Made by a program: the position numbers and the translations under genes. Shown piece after piece: positions 15,374 to 21,969 of a DNA stretch of 23,134 nucleotides. Each line of letters starts with the position of its first letter. Position 1 is the stretch's first letter. The notes beneath the pieces are model-generated. The model was given only the letters and a program-made list of their open reading frames with translations, did not search any database and was not told the DNA's origin. Origin of the DNA: a virus; IMG/VR virus record IMGVR_UViG_3300021197_001115, positions 1 to 23,134 of that record. One strand, 5' to 3'.

Positions 15374-15967
15374 TCAAGTTTCTCCTAACATACTTCTTTT
15401 GTCATATTTGTATTCTTTAAACTCACCCTCTTGGTCAACATAATGCAAAAAGACAGTTATGAAGTGATCATGTGTGCATATCTCTCTCCAATGTATATTA
15501 TTCATACCTTTAAAAATTAATGCATTATTAGGTTTCATCGGATATTTATAGTTAATTTTATATCTATTATAGTTACCCTCAGCATCAAAATATTTATAGT
15601 CAGATGATTCATCTACTTCTCCTACAAACAATTCGTAAGGTTCATCTATAGGATCAGCTCCAAGACAGAGAGCCACTGTATATTCACAAGAAGGTCTATC
15701 TTTATGAATAGGTAAATCAGAACCTTTATCATATATTCTTAAAAAAGAATAAGTAGGAAATAATTTTTTACCTACATTTTGTTCAACGACAGGTGTACTT
15801 AAATCACATATTGTTTCCATAAGAAAATCACTATGCTCAGATATCAAAGAAGATGTTTGTGTATCAACTTTAAAACTTTTCTTGTTGCTATACTTTAAGA
15901 TGCAATAACTATTTAAAATAGTTAATACTTGGTTTGGTAAAAAGTTTTCTATAAATAAAGGAATCAT
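15374..15967 (-). CDS. 2OG-Fe(II) oxygenase-like protein (197 aa)
   Basis: The hallmark block FLRIYDKGSDLPIHKDRPSC followed by EYTVALCLG holds the metal pair H88-x-D90, and the distal part NNALIFKGMNNIHWREICTH ends with H159 and the strand FITVFLHYVDQEG. This arrangement, with HKDRPSCE and a terminal FLHY, is one I recognise from a group of uncharacterised phage and marine bacterial 2OG oxygenases. The usual 2OG-binding arginine is not obvious. I start at ATG 15967, which overlaps the upstream stop as TAATG; a GTG four codons earlier would intrude further into the previous gene. Residues 110-135 (SSDYKYFDAEGNYNRYK region) form an inserted acidic/aromatic loop. Substrate unknown. Confidence 0.8.
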   Translation of the reverse strand: MIPLFIENFLPNQVLTILNSYCILKYSNKKSFKVDTQTSSLISEHSDFLMETICDLSTPVVEQNVGKKLFPTYSFLRIYDKGSDLPIHKDRPSCEYTVALCLGADPIDEPYELFVGEVDESSDYKYFDAEGNYNRYKINYKYPMKPNNALIFKGMNNIHWREICTHDHFITVFLHYVDQEGEFKEYKYDKRSMLGET

Positions 15968-16515
15968 TATATAATCCACCCAATCAAAGCATACCTTGTG
16001 CCTTTTGTAATTTTATTAACTCTGTGTGGAAATATAAAATTAGAGGGAAAAACAATTGCATCCCCTGTGCCTTGAACATATTGTTCTAAGGAGTTGTCAT
16101 TTAAACTAAATACAAATTCACCACCTTCAAAAGAATCATTTAAATTTAGAGAAATGGATATATGTCTTTCATTGGCTTTATTTCCAAAATCTTCATGAAA
16201 ATCATAACCTACTTTATATTGATTGGTTTCGTACTTCAATAAATCTAATTGTGAAATTCTTTCAAAATGAAAAGAAGGATAATTCTTAGAATAATTATTT
16301 GCTATTTGATAAAATATAGACTGAACGTAATTAGATACAATTCTTTGACCAAAGGAATTTGGTTTTAATAAAGTTTTTGTGACACAGTTTCTTACCTCTT
16401 TATTTACACCACTAACTGTAGCAGCGTCATCAAAATCATTACCAAAATATTTAATTATTTTTTGACAAGCCTTTGAAGGTATGACTTTTCGTATTTCTTT
16501 AATATATTTTTTCAC
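15967..16515 (-). CDS. Prolyl-4-hydroxylase-like 2OG-Fe(II) oxygenase (182 aa)
   Basis: First enzyme of the island in reading order. The double-stranded beta-helix core is complete: H107-E-D109 in VGYDFHEDFGNKANERHISI, the GGEFVF strand (131-136), a G-D-A-I-V-FP element (151-157), distal H164 in FIFPHRVNKITKG and R174 in TRYALIGWII. This layout is that of prolyl-4-hydroxylase and PiuC-type enzymes, which oxidise a protein or peptide side chain. Proteins of this type in T4-like cyanophages are often encoded near tail-fibre genes, as here. The start is GTG 16515, four bases after the previous stop; no strong Shine-Dalgarno site is visible. A fairly secure oxygenase; proline as the target is only an analogy. 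Confidence 0.87.
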   Translation of the reverse strand: MKKYIKEIRKVIPSKACQKIIKYFGNDFDDAATVSGVNKEVRNCVTKTLLKPNSFGQRIVSNYVQSIFYQIANNYSKNYPSFHFERISQLDLLKYETNQYKVGYDFHEDFGNKANERHISISLNLNDSFEGGEFVFSLNDNSLEQYVQGTGDAIVFPSNFIFPHRVNKITKGTRYALIGWII

Positions 16516-16519
16516 TTGA

Positions 16520-16972
16520 TTAGTAAGTGATACTATGTCCTGAAAGGTAATTGTTTCGAGCTGTATCAGCCGCAGTTGTTGCCGCAGTTACAGCAGCAGA
16601 ATCATCGTCTGCATTTGCATCAGAATGTCCATTATATGTTGAGTTATAATTTGTTTTCCAAACATCTTGAGCTTCTGCTCTAATGACTACATTAGTGGCC
16701 CATTGAGGAAAAGAAGAAAGAGAAAGATTATCTCTGTTATCGATGTATTCAATATGACCTGTATTAGAACCTGCATCCCACTGTAAAGCATGAATACTAG
16801 CGTCCACTTCTGTGTGAGATCTTAAATTTAAATATACATTATTATCTAAATATACATCAGACTCAGTGTTACCTGTGCCTTTTGCTGGTCCATCACTATT
16901 TAAACTACCAGCAGCATCATAAATAATAGTTATTCTACTATTTACTGTTGTGTTGTTTACGGTTGTTGCCAT
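16520..16972 (-). CDS. Conserved 150-aa tail-region protein
   Basis: This protein starts MATTVNNTTVNSRITIIYDA and contains VDASIHALQWDAGSNTGHIE followed by YIDNRDNLSLSSFPQWA, a block that I associate with small conserved proteins next to tail-fibre genes of marine phages. The C-terminus (SAAVTAATTAADTARNNYL) is an Ala/Thr helix. It may be a fibre-associated component or assembly helper; no family name is certain. The ATG at 16972 lies inside the 3' end of the four-cysteine gene, a 35-bp overlap in a different frame, so translation is probably coupled. It is the last gene before the oxygenase island. Confidence 0.7.
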   Translation of the reverse strand: MATTVNNTTVNSRITIIYDAAGSLNSDGPAKGTGNTESDVYLDNNVYLNLRSHTEVDASIHALQWDAGSNTGHIEYIDNRDNLSLSSFPQWATNVVIRAEAQDVWKTNYNSTYNGHSDANADDDSAAVTAATTAADTARNNYLSGHSITY

Positions 16973-17399
16973 CTTTTTTTACCTTTTTACCTTTCTTCAC
17001 TTTTACCTTATTATTACTTAATTGTCTAATGGTTTCCTCTTCTAAACTTTTGTCATTGGTATCAATAGCTTTTTGATGATTACCAATTACTTCAAATATA
17101 GAGGAAGCAGTTTCCATGGCTTTTTTAGCATTACCACTTTGAGCTAAAACCTTTGTCATTATATTATTTGACTGCACCATTTCGTTTCTAAAAGATTCAG
17201 TAGCGGCTTTTGTGCCCATTATTTGTTGTGAGTTTTCAATTAAAAGTAAAGGAATCCATGCTATGGAACACCCCCACTCTTGTACATCTAATCCTGTTTG
17301 AGGATTCTTACCTTGAAGCATATTATACCAAACACATTGATGTTTAATACATTTCTTATTTAAAAGAGGACACTTACCATCAGGATCGAATATAGGCAC
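16938..17399 (-). CDS. Conserved phage protein with N-terminal four-cysteine motif (153 aa)
   Basis: The first 45 residues form a clear cysteine site: C10-x6-C17-x4-C22-x21-C44, in DPDGKCPLLNKKCIKHQCVW and QEWGCSIAWIP. It could bind zinc or an iron-sulphur cluster; the spacing does not decide between them. I recognise the MPIFDPDGKCPLL and GKNPQTG pieces as a conserved small phage protein of unknown role. After a hydrophobic bridge (WIPLLLIENSQQ) the rest is helical (AATESFRNEMVQSNNIM, then KKAMETASSIFEVIGNHQKA) and ends in a basic tail (KVKVKKGKKVKKDGNN). It starts at GTG 17399, overlapping the stop of the tail-fibre gene (TAGTG), so it is probably made together with it. Confidence 0.78.
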   Translation of the reverse strand: MPIFDPDGKCPLLNKKCIKHQCVWYNMLQGKNPQTGLDVQEWGCSIAWIPLLLIENSQQIMGTKAATESFRNEMVQSNNIMTKVLAQSGNAKKAMETASSIFEVIGNHQKAIDTNDKSLEEETIRQLSNNKVKVKKGKKVKKDGNNRKQHNSK

Positions 17400-18460
17400 T
17401 AATCTTTAGCGGCTACAATTACGTTTGCGTATTTAATGTTCATACCTGGCATTGCAAACTGAGCATTCGGTGCAGTAGCACCTGACAATGAAGCACTTGG
17501 AACAGAAAATGGGTGAGTATGTCCTCCACCACCACCTGCATTGTCTACTGTTGTGGTATCAGGGCTAGCTGATCTTTGTGTTCTTCCAAATTGACTAACA
17601 CTGCCTCCTCCTGGACCCGAACTTATAATGGTTGCTTGGTGATTATGAGAAGCTATTTCTGGAGTTGATAATGTGTGAGAACCAACAGAACCTGTTACAG
17701 AAACAGAACCTGAAACAGGTAAATCTTTTTGCTCTGTATTTCTAGAGGCTGCAAAAGTTGTTTGAAAAGTATCACTACCCCCTGTGCCTGCACCTGAACC
17801 TGTAGTCACACGAAAAGCAGCATCACTTAATGCAGCAGCAGTGTCTTGTGTCCAACCTGTTGGAGCTGAGGCTTGATAGAAAACCATTTTAGTTCCTGAA
17901 GCAAAAGGTTCAACTCCTGTTAAACCAGCACCACTACCTGTAAATAAAGTAGCCTGAACTTGTCCATTACTTCTAAGTGTGATGTTACCACCACCCGCTG
18001 TTAAATTTTCACCCGCAGCAATAGTCACTGCTCCTAATTTGTCGACGGCATTGTACATTTTAAAATTAGCTGTACCCTCACAGTAAACATGCGAGTAAGC
18101 ACTTTGTGCTATGACAATACCGTTAGCTGTATGTCCTGTTGCAGCTATGGTAAGAGTTTGAGAACCTGTTGTATTGTTAAAGAAAACATAATCGCTTTCA
18201 GTGGCAGGAATAAATACTACGATATCTCCTGTTAAAGCTCCTGTAAGTTCAATTACTTTATTAGAAGATTCAGCAGTTGGATCTGCATCCGCAGTTGAAA
18301 GAGTAATATTAGCAGAACCTGCAACAGATTTAGCTAAATAACCTGCTGAAAATGCATCTAAAACATCTAAATTATTATTGGTATTTGTACCCCAGGTATT
18401 AGCGTTAGCCCCTGTTTCCATCTTTTCTAATTTGAATCTACTTGTATATGTACTTGCCAT
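17399..18460 (-). CDS. Tail-fibre protein with tail-collar-like C-terminus (353 aa)
   Basis: Residues 1-45 (MASTYTSRFKLEKMETGANA, then NTWGTNTNNNLDVLDAFSAG) are a conserved marine phage fibre N-terminus, probably the part attached to the tail. The middle is beta-rich with an LFTGSGAGLTGV repeat-like element (172-183) typical of trimeric fibres. From about residue 190 the sequence follows phage tail-collar domains: MVFYQASAPTGWTQDTA (192-208), a Gly/Ser-rich insertion, ASHNHQ (H272, H274), GHTHPF (H314, H316) and the end AMPGMNIKYANVIVAAKD. The paired His-x-His motifs are likely metal sites in the trimer, as in related fibre tips. It therefore probably contacts the host. ATG 18460 has GAGAGG upstream in the 50-bp gap. 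It is a plausible substrate of the neighbouring modifying enzymes, which is only inference. Confidence 0.88.
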   Translation of the reverse strand: MASTYTSRFKLEKMETGANANTWGTNTNNNLDVLDAFSAGYLAKSVAGSANITLSTADADPTAESSNKVIELTGALTGDIVVFIPATESDYVFFNNTTGSQTLTIAATGHTANGIVIAQSAYSHVYCEGTANFKMYNAVDKLGAVTIAAGENLTAGGGNITLRSNGQVQATLFTGSGAGLTGVEPFASGTKMVFYQASAPTGWTQDTAAALSDAAFRVTTGSGAGTGGSDTFQTTFAASRNTEQKDLPVSGSVSVTGSVGSHTLSTPEIASHNHQATIISSGPGGGSVSQFGRTQRSASPDTTTVDNAGGGGGHTHPFSVPSASLSGATAPNAQFAMPGMNIKYANVIVAAKD

Positions 18461-18476
18461 GTTTAAACCTCTCTAA

Positions 18477-18504
18477 AATATATCTTTTTTTGTTATTCAA
18501 GCAA
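18477..18504 (-). promoter_or_regulatory. Weak candidate sigma-70-like promoter
   Basis: The longest gap of the window (18461-18510) holds TTGCTT (18504-18499) and TATATT (18482-18477) separated by 16 bases, upstream of the tail-fibre gene. The -10 box matches the consensus at five of six positions, the -35 at only three. AT-rich DNA makes such matches common, so this is speculative. Confidence 0.2.
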
Positions 18505-18510
18505 CATCTT

Positions 18511-19530
18511 TTATGCTGCGTCTACCCCTGTCCAAGTATTACTTGCACCTGTCGTTATGCCTGTCCATGTATTGCTAGCCCCTGGAGAAACATTTGCCCA
18601 AGGTGTGGCAAACGGATTTCCTGTGACTATTGATAAGTCAAGTCCTGTTACGTTAACAATAGCTCCACCTGTAGCTGTTGCTGTTCCTGCAGCAAAACTC
18701 ATGGCAACTGTGGAAACACTTACAATTACACCAGTTCCTACCTCTACTGTTTCCGTACCTAAAGCAGAGGTCATTGAAACTCCTGTAGGTTGTACAAGAG
18801 CATCTGCCTCTGCCACAGCAGTTCCAAGTGCAGAAGTCATAGTGACTGGAACAGGATCTACTTGTGTAAATATTTCAATAGTAGGAGTTCCAATAGCAAA
18901 GTCTAATTGATCGGAAGGTGCAATAACTGCAACACTTCCCTCACCAGAAACAGTCGCTCCTGATAAAGCTACACTTACTAATTGACTATCTAAAGTAACA
19001 AGAGATGTTCCTGTTTCAGTTGTATCACCTAGAGCACTTGTCATCTCTAAGCCTGTTACAGAAACTATGACACCTGAACCTACTTCAACTGTAGAAGTGC
19101 CTAAGTCCGTGGACATCGCCACACCTGTGACGCTAACCTCTTGAGTTATATTTTCATTCCATGCGAAAGAACCCCAAGTATTTCTTCCCCAACCTGCATC
19201 AACGGTTCCGTCTGCTACTTCAGTGCCTAAACCAAATGATGTGGATAAACTTCCGAGAACGACACCTGCGCCTTCTTCAATTGCTAATGCTCCAGAGAGT
19301 TGTGTTTCGAATGAAACACCTGTAGGAAACGTGACATTTTCAGGTTCACCTACTGCAGTGCCTAACGCACTGGTCATAGATAAAGTTGAAACGGCTACTA
19401 ATGCATCTGCAACAACAGACTCAGTTCCTAATGCTGTTGTAGTCGATAACCCAGTAACAGATACCGTGATCGAGCTTTGTTGGCCAAATGCCCCTTCGCC
19501 CCAATTATTTTCACCCCAAGCATCTGCCAT
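18511..19530 (-). CDS. Repetitive Ser/Thr/Val-rich beta tail protein (339 aa)
   Basis: The protein is built from degenerate repeats of about 20-25 residues centred on V-T-G-L-x-M-T-S-A-L-G-T-x-x-V-E (MTSALG at residues 52-57, 163-168, 231-236 and 253-258, with weaker copies between). It starts with a WG motif (WGENNWGEGAFG, 5-16), repeats it at 114-127 (WGRNTWGSFAWNEN), and ends with two copies of GASNTWTG (residues 317-324 and 328-335). It has no cysteine or charged core and would form an elongated beta structure. ATG 19530 has GAGGAG upstream. It probably belongs to the tail or an appendage, given the collar-fibre gene next to it. The high Thr/Ser content makes it a candidate for glycosylation; this is inference. 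Confidence 0.75.
   Translation of the reverse strand: MADAWGENNWGEGAFGQQSSITVSVTGLSTTTALGTESVVADALVAVSTLSMTSALGTAVGEPENVTFPTGVSFETQLSGALAIEEGAGVVLGSLSTSFGLGTEVADGTVDAGWGRNTWGSFAWNENITQEVSVTGVAMSTDLGTSTVEVGSGVIVSVTGLEMTSALGDTTETGTSLVTLDSQLVSVALSGATVSGEGSVAVIAPSDQLDFAIGTPTIEIFTQVDPVPVTMTSALGTAVAEADALVQPTGVSMTSALGTETVEVGTGVIVSVSTVAMSFAAGTATATGGAIVNVTGLDLSIVTGNPFATPWANVSPGASNTWTGITTGASNTWTGVDAA
18511..19530 (-). repeat. Internal amino-acid repeats of tail protein
   Basis: At least four good copies of the MTSALG core and several degraded ones are seen in the coding sequence, together with two WGxxxWG elements and two tandem TGASNTWTG-type units at the end. The DNA copies differ, so this is an old protein-level repeat and not a recent DNA duplication. 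Confidence 0.65.
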
Positions 19531-19547
19531 GGTAATGCTCCTCTAAA

Positions 19548-19991
19548 TTAAGATAATCTTAATATAGCACTTGAAGCATCATTAGTTGGGAATGCGATTG
19601 TGAATGTACCGTTTGTTGATGTCTTTACACTTCCGAAATCAAGAACACAAATAGCTGCGTTTGTATTAGCTGATGATCTATTATAGATCAAAGCTGCTTG
19701 AGCAGATATTGTTGCTGATGTAAAACTTGCGTTTGCAAAATCAACAAATGCTGTTGAAGCTGTTGCGCTAGTTGCTGTTAAGCCAATAGTTGCACCTGTT
19801 AAAGTTGCACCACCTGCTGCGTATGTTCCAGATGCGCCTACTTCGTTTGTTGCGGAATAGGCTGTTGTGTTTCCATTTAAAGTTACGGAATCTGTGTACA
19901 GAGCGAGATTGATTGTATCGCCGTCAATATCGTGATCCCCTGCTAACAGCTCCTGTTTAAAGGAAGCACAGACTGCTTGGTTTATTGCCAT
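19548..19991 (-). CDS. Small beta-rich virion protein (147 aa)
   Basis: This is a conserved phage protein that I recognise by its pattern: MAINQAVCASFKQELLAGDH, then INLALYTDSVTLNGNTTAYS, ATNEVGASGTYAAGGATLTG, FVDFANASFTSATISAQAAL, IYNRSSANTNAAICVLDFGS and FTIAFPTNDASSAILRLS. It is nearly all beta strands and loops with Gly, Ala, Thr and Asn. It occurs next to adaptor and tail genes in many marine phages and is probably a minor head, neck or tail component; the exact location is not known. ATG 19991 follows an excellent AGGAGGG Shine-Dalgarno site, suggesting strong translation. There is no enzymatic motif. Confidence 0.78.
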   Translation of the reverse strand: MAINQAVCASFKQELLAGDHDIDGDTINLALYTDSVTLNGNTTAYSATNEVGASGTYAAGGATLTGATIGLTATSATASTAFVDFANASFTSATISAQAALIYNRSSANTNAAICVLDFGSVKTSTNGTFTIAFPTNDASSAILRLS

Positions 19992-20005
19992 GTTTTATGC
20001 CCTCC

Positions 20006-20698
20006 TTAGGCTTTAGGGTCTGCAGAGGGAAGTGGTACTCTTAACACTCCGTCTACATACTCATCTCTTCGTTTACGTCCCATTTGCTCATTAGCGAAAG
20101 CTTGAAGAGCAGTCTGAAACTTTTGTGTGTATAATTGCATATCTTGTGTGTTTTTCAAGTATGAAAAAGCTTCCGATAATGTGCCATACAACAAAACTTC
20201 TGGTGCCTTATTTGATATAAATGTTGTTGTTGATGTAGTACCCGCACCATTTCCTAAACGTTCTGGTGTTTCGTCATACCACATTTCTACTGTGTAAGCT
20301 GTATTTGGAGTAGGAGCTACAATCAATGTTGTTGCGTCCCAGTTGCCCCAATATTTAGGTTGACCTGTAAAATTTGTATCTGTCGTAGATCTTTCTACTG
20401 AATATTCGTCCATAAAAGTAGCATCTCTTTGCTCTAACCAAGTTCTTGTTCCATCATCAGCTACAATTTGTAATGCTCTAGCAAACCTAAACCCACCTTC
20501 TGGGCCACTAACATCTAAAAAAGCATTGTTAGCTTCAAAAGTTGTTGTTGCATATCTTCTTTGTGCATCAGTATCTATAAGTCTATCAATTTGATTTTCA
20601 ATATTTGTAAGAAAAACATTTATAACTGTATTAGAAAGTACATCAGATGTAACCTCTGTGTAGTTTCTTACATTATCTAAAAGTTCAGAATAATTCAT
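20006..20698 (-). CDS. Head-tail adaptor-like protein (230 aa)
   Basis: The N-terminal helical part (MNYSELLDNVRNYTEVTSDV, then NVFLTNIENQIDRLIDTDAQ, RRYATTTFEA) and beta middle (PEGGFRFARALQIVADDGTR, TWLEQRDATFMDEY) followed by GQPKYWGNWDATTLIVAPTP, YTVEMWYDETPERLG and a terminal helix APEVLLYGTLSEAFSYLKN match the pattern of phage adaptor proteins that join portal and tail, of the type annotated in phage SU10. It follows the zinc-ribbon gene by an ATGA overlap and precedes a small virion protein. It likely forms a ring beneath the portal. I am fairly confident of the class and less so of its exact ring position. Confidence 0.75.
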   Translation of the reverse strand: MNYSELLDNVRNYTEVTSDVLSNTVINVFLTNIENQIDRLIDTDAQRRYATTTFEANNAFLDVSGPEGGFRFARALQIVADDGTRTWLEQRDATFMDEYSVERSTTDTNFTGQPKYWGNWDATTLIVAPTPNTAYTVEMWYDETPERLGNGAGTTSTTTFISNKAPEVLLYGTLSEAFSYLKNTQDMQLYTQKFQTALQAFANEQMGRKRRDEYVDGVLRVPLPSADPKA

Positions 20699-21138
20699 GA
20701 TATCACCACTGTCACATTACCAACCACTGATACAAGTGTCAATTTTTGATTCGGAATTTGAGGCAACATACTAGATGACGTTGTTGGTGCAGAACCATCA
20801 TTTGGTGAGGTTCCTTGCACAGTTGTCATAAAAGCACTATCTCCAGGATCACCAACAAACACAGTAACTGGCATTGGTTGCCCAAATGTATTAGTTGTTG
20901 CATCATCAGGACCTGGTGGTGAGTTAGCTTTTAAAATTTTATTTGATTCTGGTCTTGGATCTCTAAGTGCTACAGGATCGGCAGGGTGATAACCGGGATC
21001 TAATTGTGGGTGCTTAGGTTCAAAACACGAAGGACAAGTAAATAATCCATTCCATTCTTGTCTTAATTGTAAATATTTATATTGTTGCCCACATCTATCA
21101 CAGATAGCTAAAGAACGATTACCATTTGCAAAGGTCAT
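20695..21138 (-). CDS. Zinc-ribbon phage protein (147 aa)
   Basis: Residues 10-40 form a zinc ribbon: C13-D-R-C16 and C35-P-S-C38, in LAICDRCGQQYKYLQLRQEW and GLFTCPSCFEPKHPQLDPGY. The remainder is Pro/Thr/Ser-rich and extended (FGQPMPVTVFVGDPGDSAFM, then PQIPNQKLTLVSVVGNVTVV). I have seen this ribbon-plus-low-complexity arrangement between adaptor genes in marine phages but cannot name the family. Here it lies between two predicted adaptors and is coupled to the next gene by an ATGA overlap, so a neck or virion role is likely. A role in metal-dependent assembly or nucleic acid binding is possible. Confidence 0.75.
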   Translation of the reverse strand: MTFANGNRSLAICDRCGQQYKYLQLRQEWNGLFTCPSCFEPKHPQLDPGYHPADPVALRDPRPESNKILKANSPPGPDDATTNTFGQPMPVTVFVGDPGDSAFMTTVQGTSPNDGSAPTTSSSMLPQIPNQKLTLVSVVGNVTVVIS

Positions 21139-21139
21139 T

Positions 21140-21817
21140 TTACCCTACATAGAAACTACGAGGCACAATATTTACAGAAGTTGATTGACTATCTTCAGTC
21201 AACGCTCTTTGTAATTCTGCTTCATATCTTCTTTCTAATTCTTGAGAACGCTCAGGTGCAATTTCTTGTCCTATATAATAAGCTAATCCTGAAACTGTAC
21301 AGGGTAAAAATCTAAAAGGTGCATCTGGATCATTTGTGTAATTACCCACATCTTCTATTCTTGCCACATAAAAATAATTTATTTGTGTGTCAGTTGTATT
21401 AGGTGTTTGATAAAGACTAATTTCTACATTAGATAAGTTTCTTCTTACATAATACTGACTAGGTGTTCCTGTTGAAAACTTGTTAGGTATATTTTCATAT
21501 TCTGATCTTGATATTTTCGTCATACTTGTATCTGTCGTTGTGCTTCCACTTACATCTCTGAAAACTAATTCAAGAACATCTGAAGCATCACTAGGGGCAG
21601 TATATGTTGTAGTGCTGGCTGTTAGATTTTGTGTATGATTTTTTACTTTCCATAAATGAATACCTCGGTTTCCCCACTCAGAAAATAACAGATTAAGATT
21701 ATCTCTTGCTGCTTGTAATTCATATCCCGTTCTTAAAGACTTACCACATCGTGCATAAGCACGATCAATAATTCTATCAAAACTAAGATTAAAAGTAGTA
21801 GTACCCGAGGTAGCCAT
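21140..21817 (-). CDS. P22 gp4-like head-completion adaptor (225 aa)
   Basis: The N-terminal helical core LSFDRIIDRAYARCGKSL, then TGYELQAARDNLNLLFSEWG and NRGIHLWKV is the pattern of P22 gp4-like DNA-stabilisation proteins, which bind the portal after packaging and form the first adaptor ring of a short tail. The middle is beta-rich (ASTTTYTAPSDASDVLELVF, then RNLSNVEISLYQTPNT) and the C-terminus is helical (VSGLAYYIGQEIAPERSQEL, then RRYEAELQRALTEDSQ). ATG 21817 overlaps the stop of the 50-aa gene (TAATG). The gp10-like protein encoded at 9491-11317 would connect further down the tail. There is no transglycosylase-type motif. Confidence 0.68.
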   Translation of the reverse strand: MATSGTTTFNLSFDRIIDRAYARCGKSLRTGYELQAARDNLNLLFSEWGNRGIHLWKVKNHTQNLTASTTTYTAPSDASDVLELVFRDVSGSTTTDTSMTKISRSEYENIPNKFSTGTPSQYYVRRNLSNVEISLYQTPNTTDTQINYFYVARIEDVGNYTNDPDAPFRFLPCTVSGLAYYIGQEIAPERSQELERRYEAELQRALTEDSQSTSVNIVPRSFYVG

Positions 21818-21969
21818 TACATACCTCTTCTTGCTTTATGAGGGTTTGCGCTTGTAGAACCACCGCCACGCATTTTTTTAATCATGCCGCCGCCACGTTT
21901 CTTGACAACATTTTTCTTCTTAGCTCCGCCGCCACCTCTCATTTTAACAACATTTTTTTTCTTCATCAT
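21817..21969 (-). CDS. 50-aa Lys/Arg/Gly repeat protein
   Basis: A 51-codon frame starts at ATG 21969 with GGAG upstream and overlaps both neighbours (upstream TGA within ATGATG, downstream TAATG). The protein is composed of a repeated unit: MKKKNVVKMRGGGGA, then KKKNVVKKRGGGMI, then a shortened KKMRGGGSTS, followed by ANPHKARRGM. It is extremely basic and has no hydrophobic core. Such composition is seen in small phage proteins of low-GC marine viruses. It may bind nucleic acid or act as a linker, but the sequence only shows charge and repeat. The repeat at DNA level is partly preserved (two similar blocks in 21875-21965), suggesting duplication. Confidence 0.7.
   Translation of the reverse strand: MMKKKNVVKMRGGGGAKKKNVVKKRGGGMIKKMRGGGSTSANPHKARRGM

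Noticed and set aside
11341-16515. The five oxygenases as recent tandem duplicates
   Set aside because: Their motif contexts differ (HED, HKD, HVH, HTDP, HTDS) with different lengths and flanks, which fits separate subfamilies better than recent copying.
18557-18910. Plus-strand open frame opposite the repeat protein
   Set aside because: Its open length follows from the repeated Thr/Ala/Val codons on the other strand; no start signal or partner gene.
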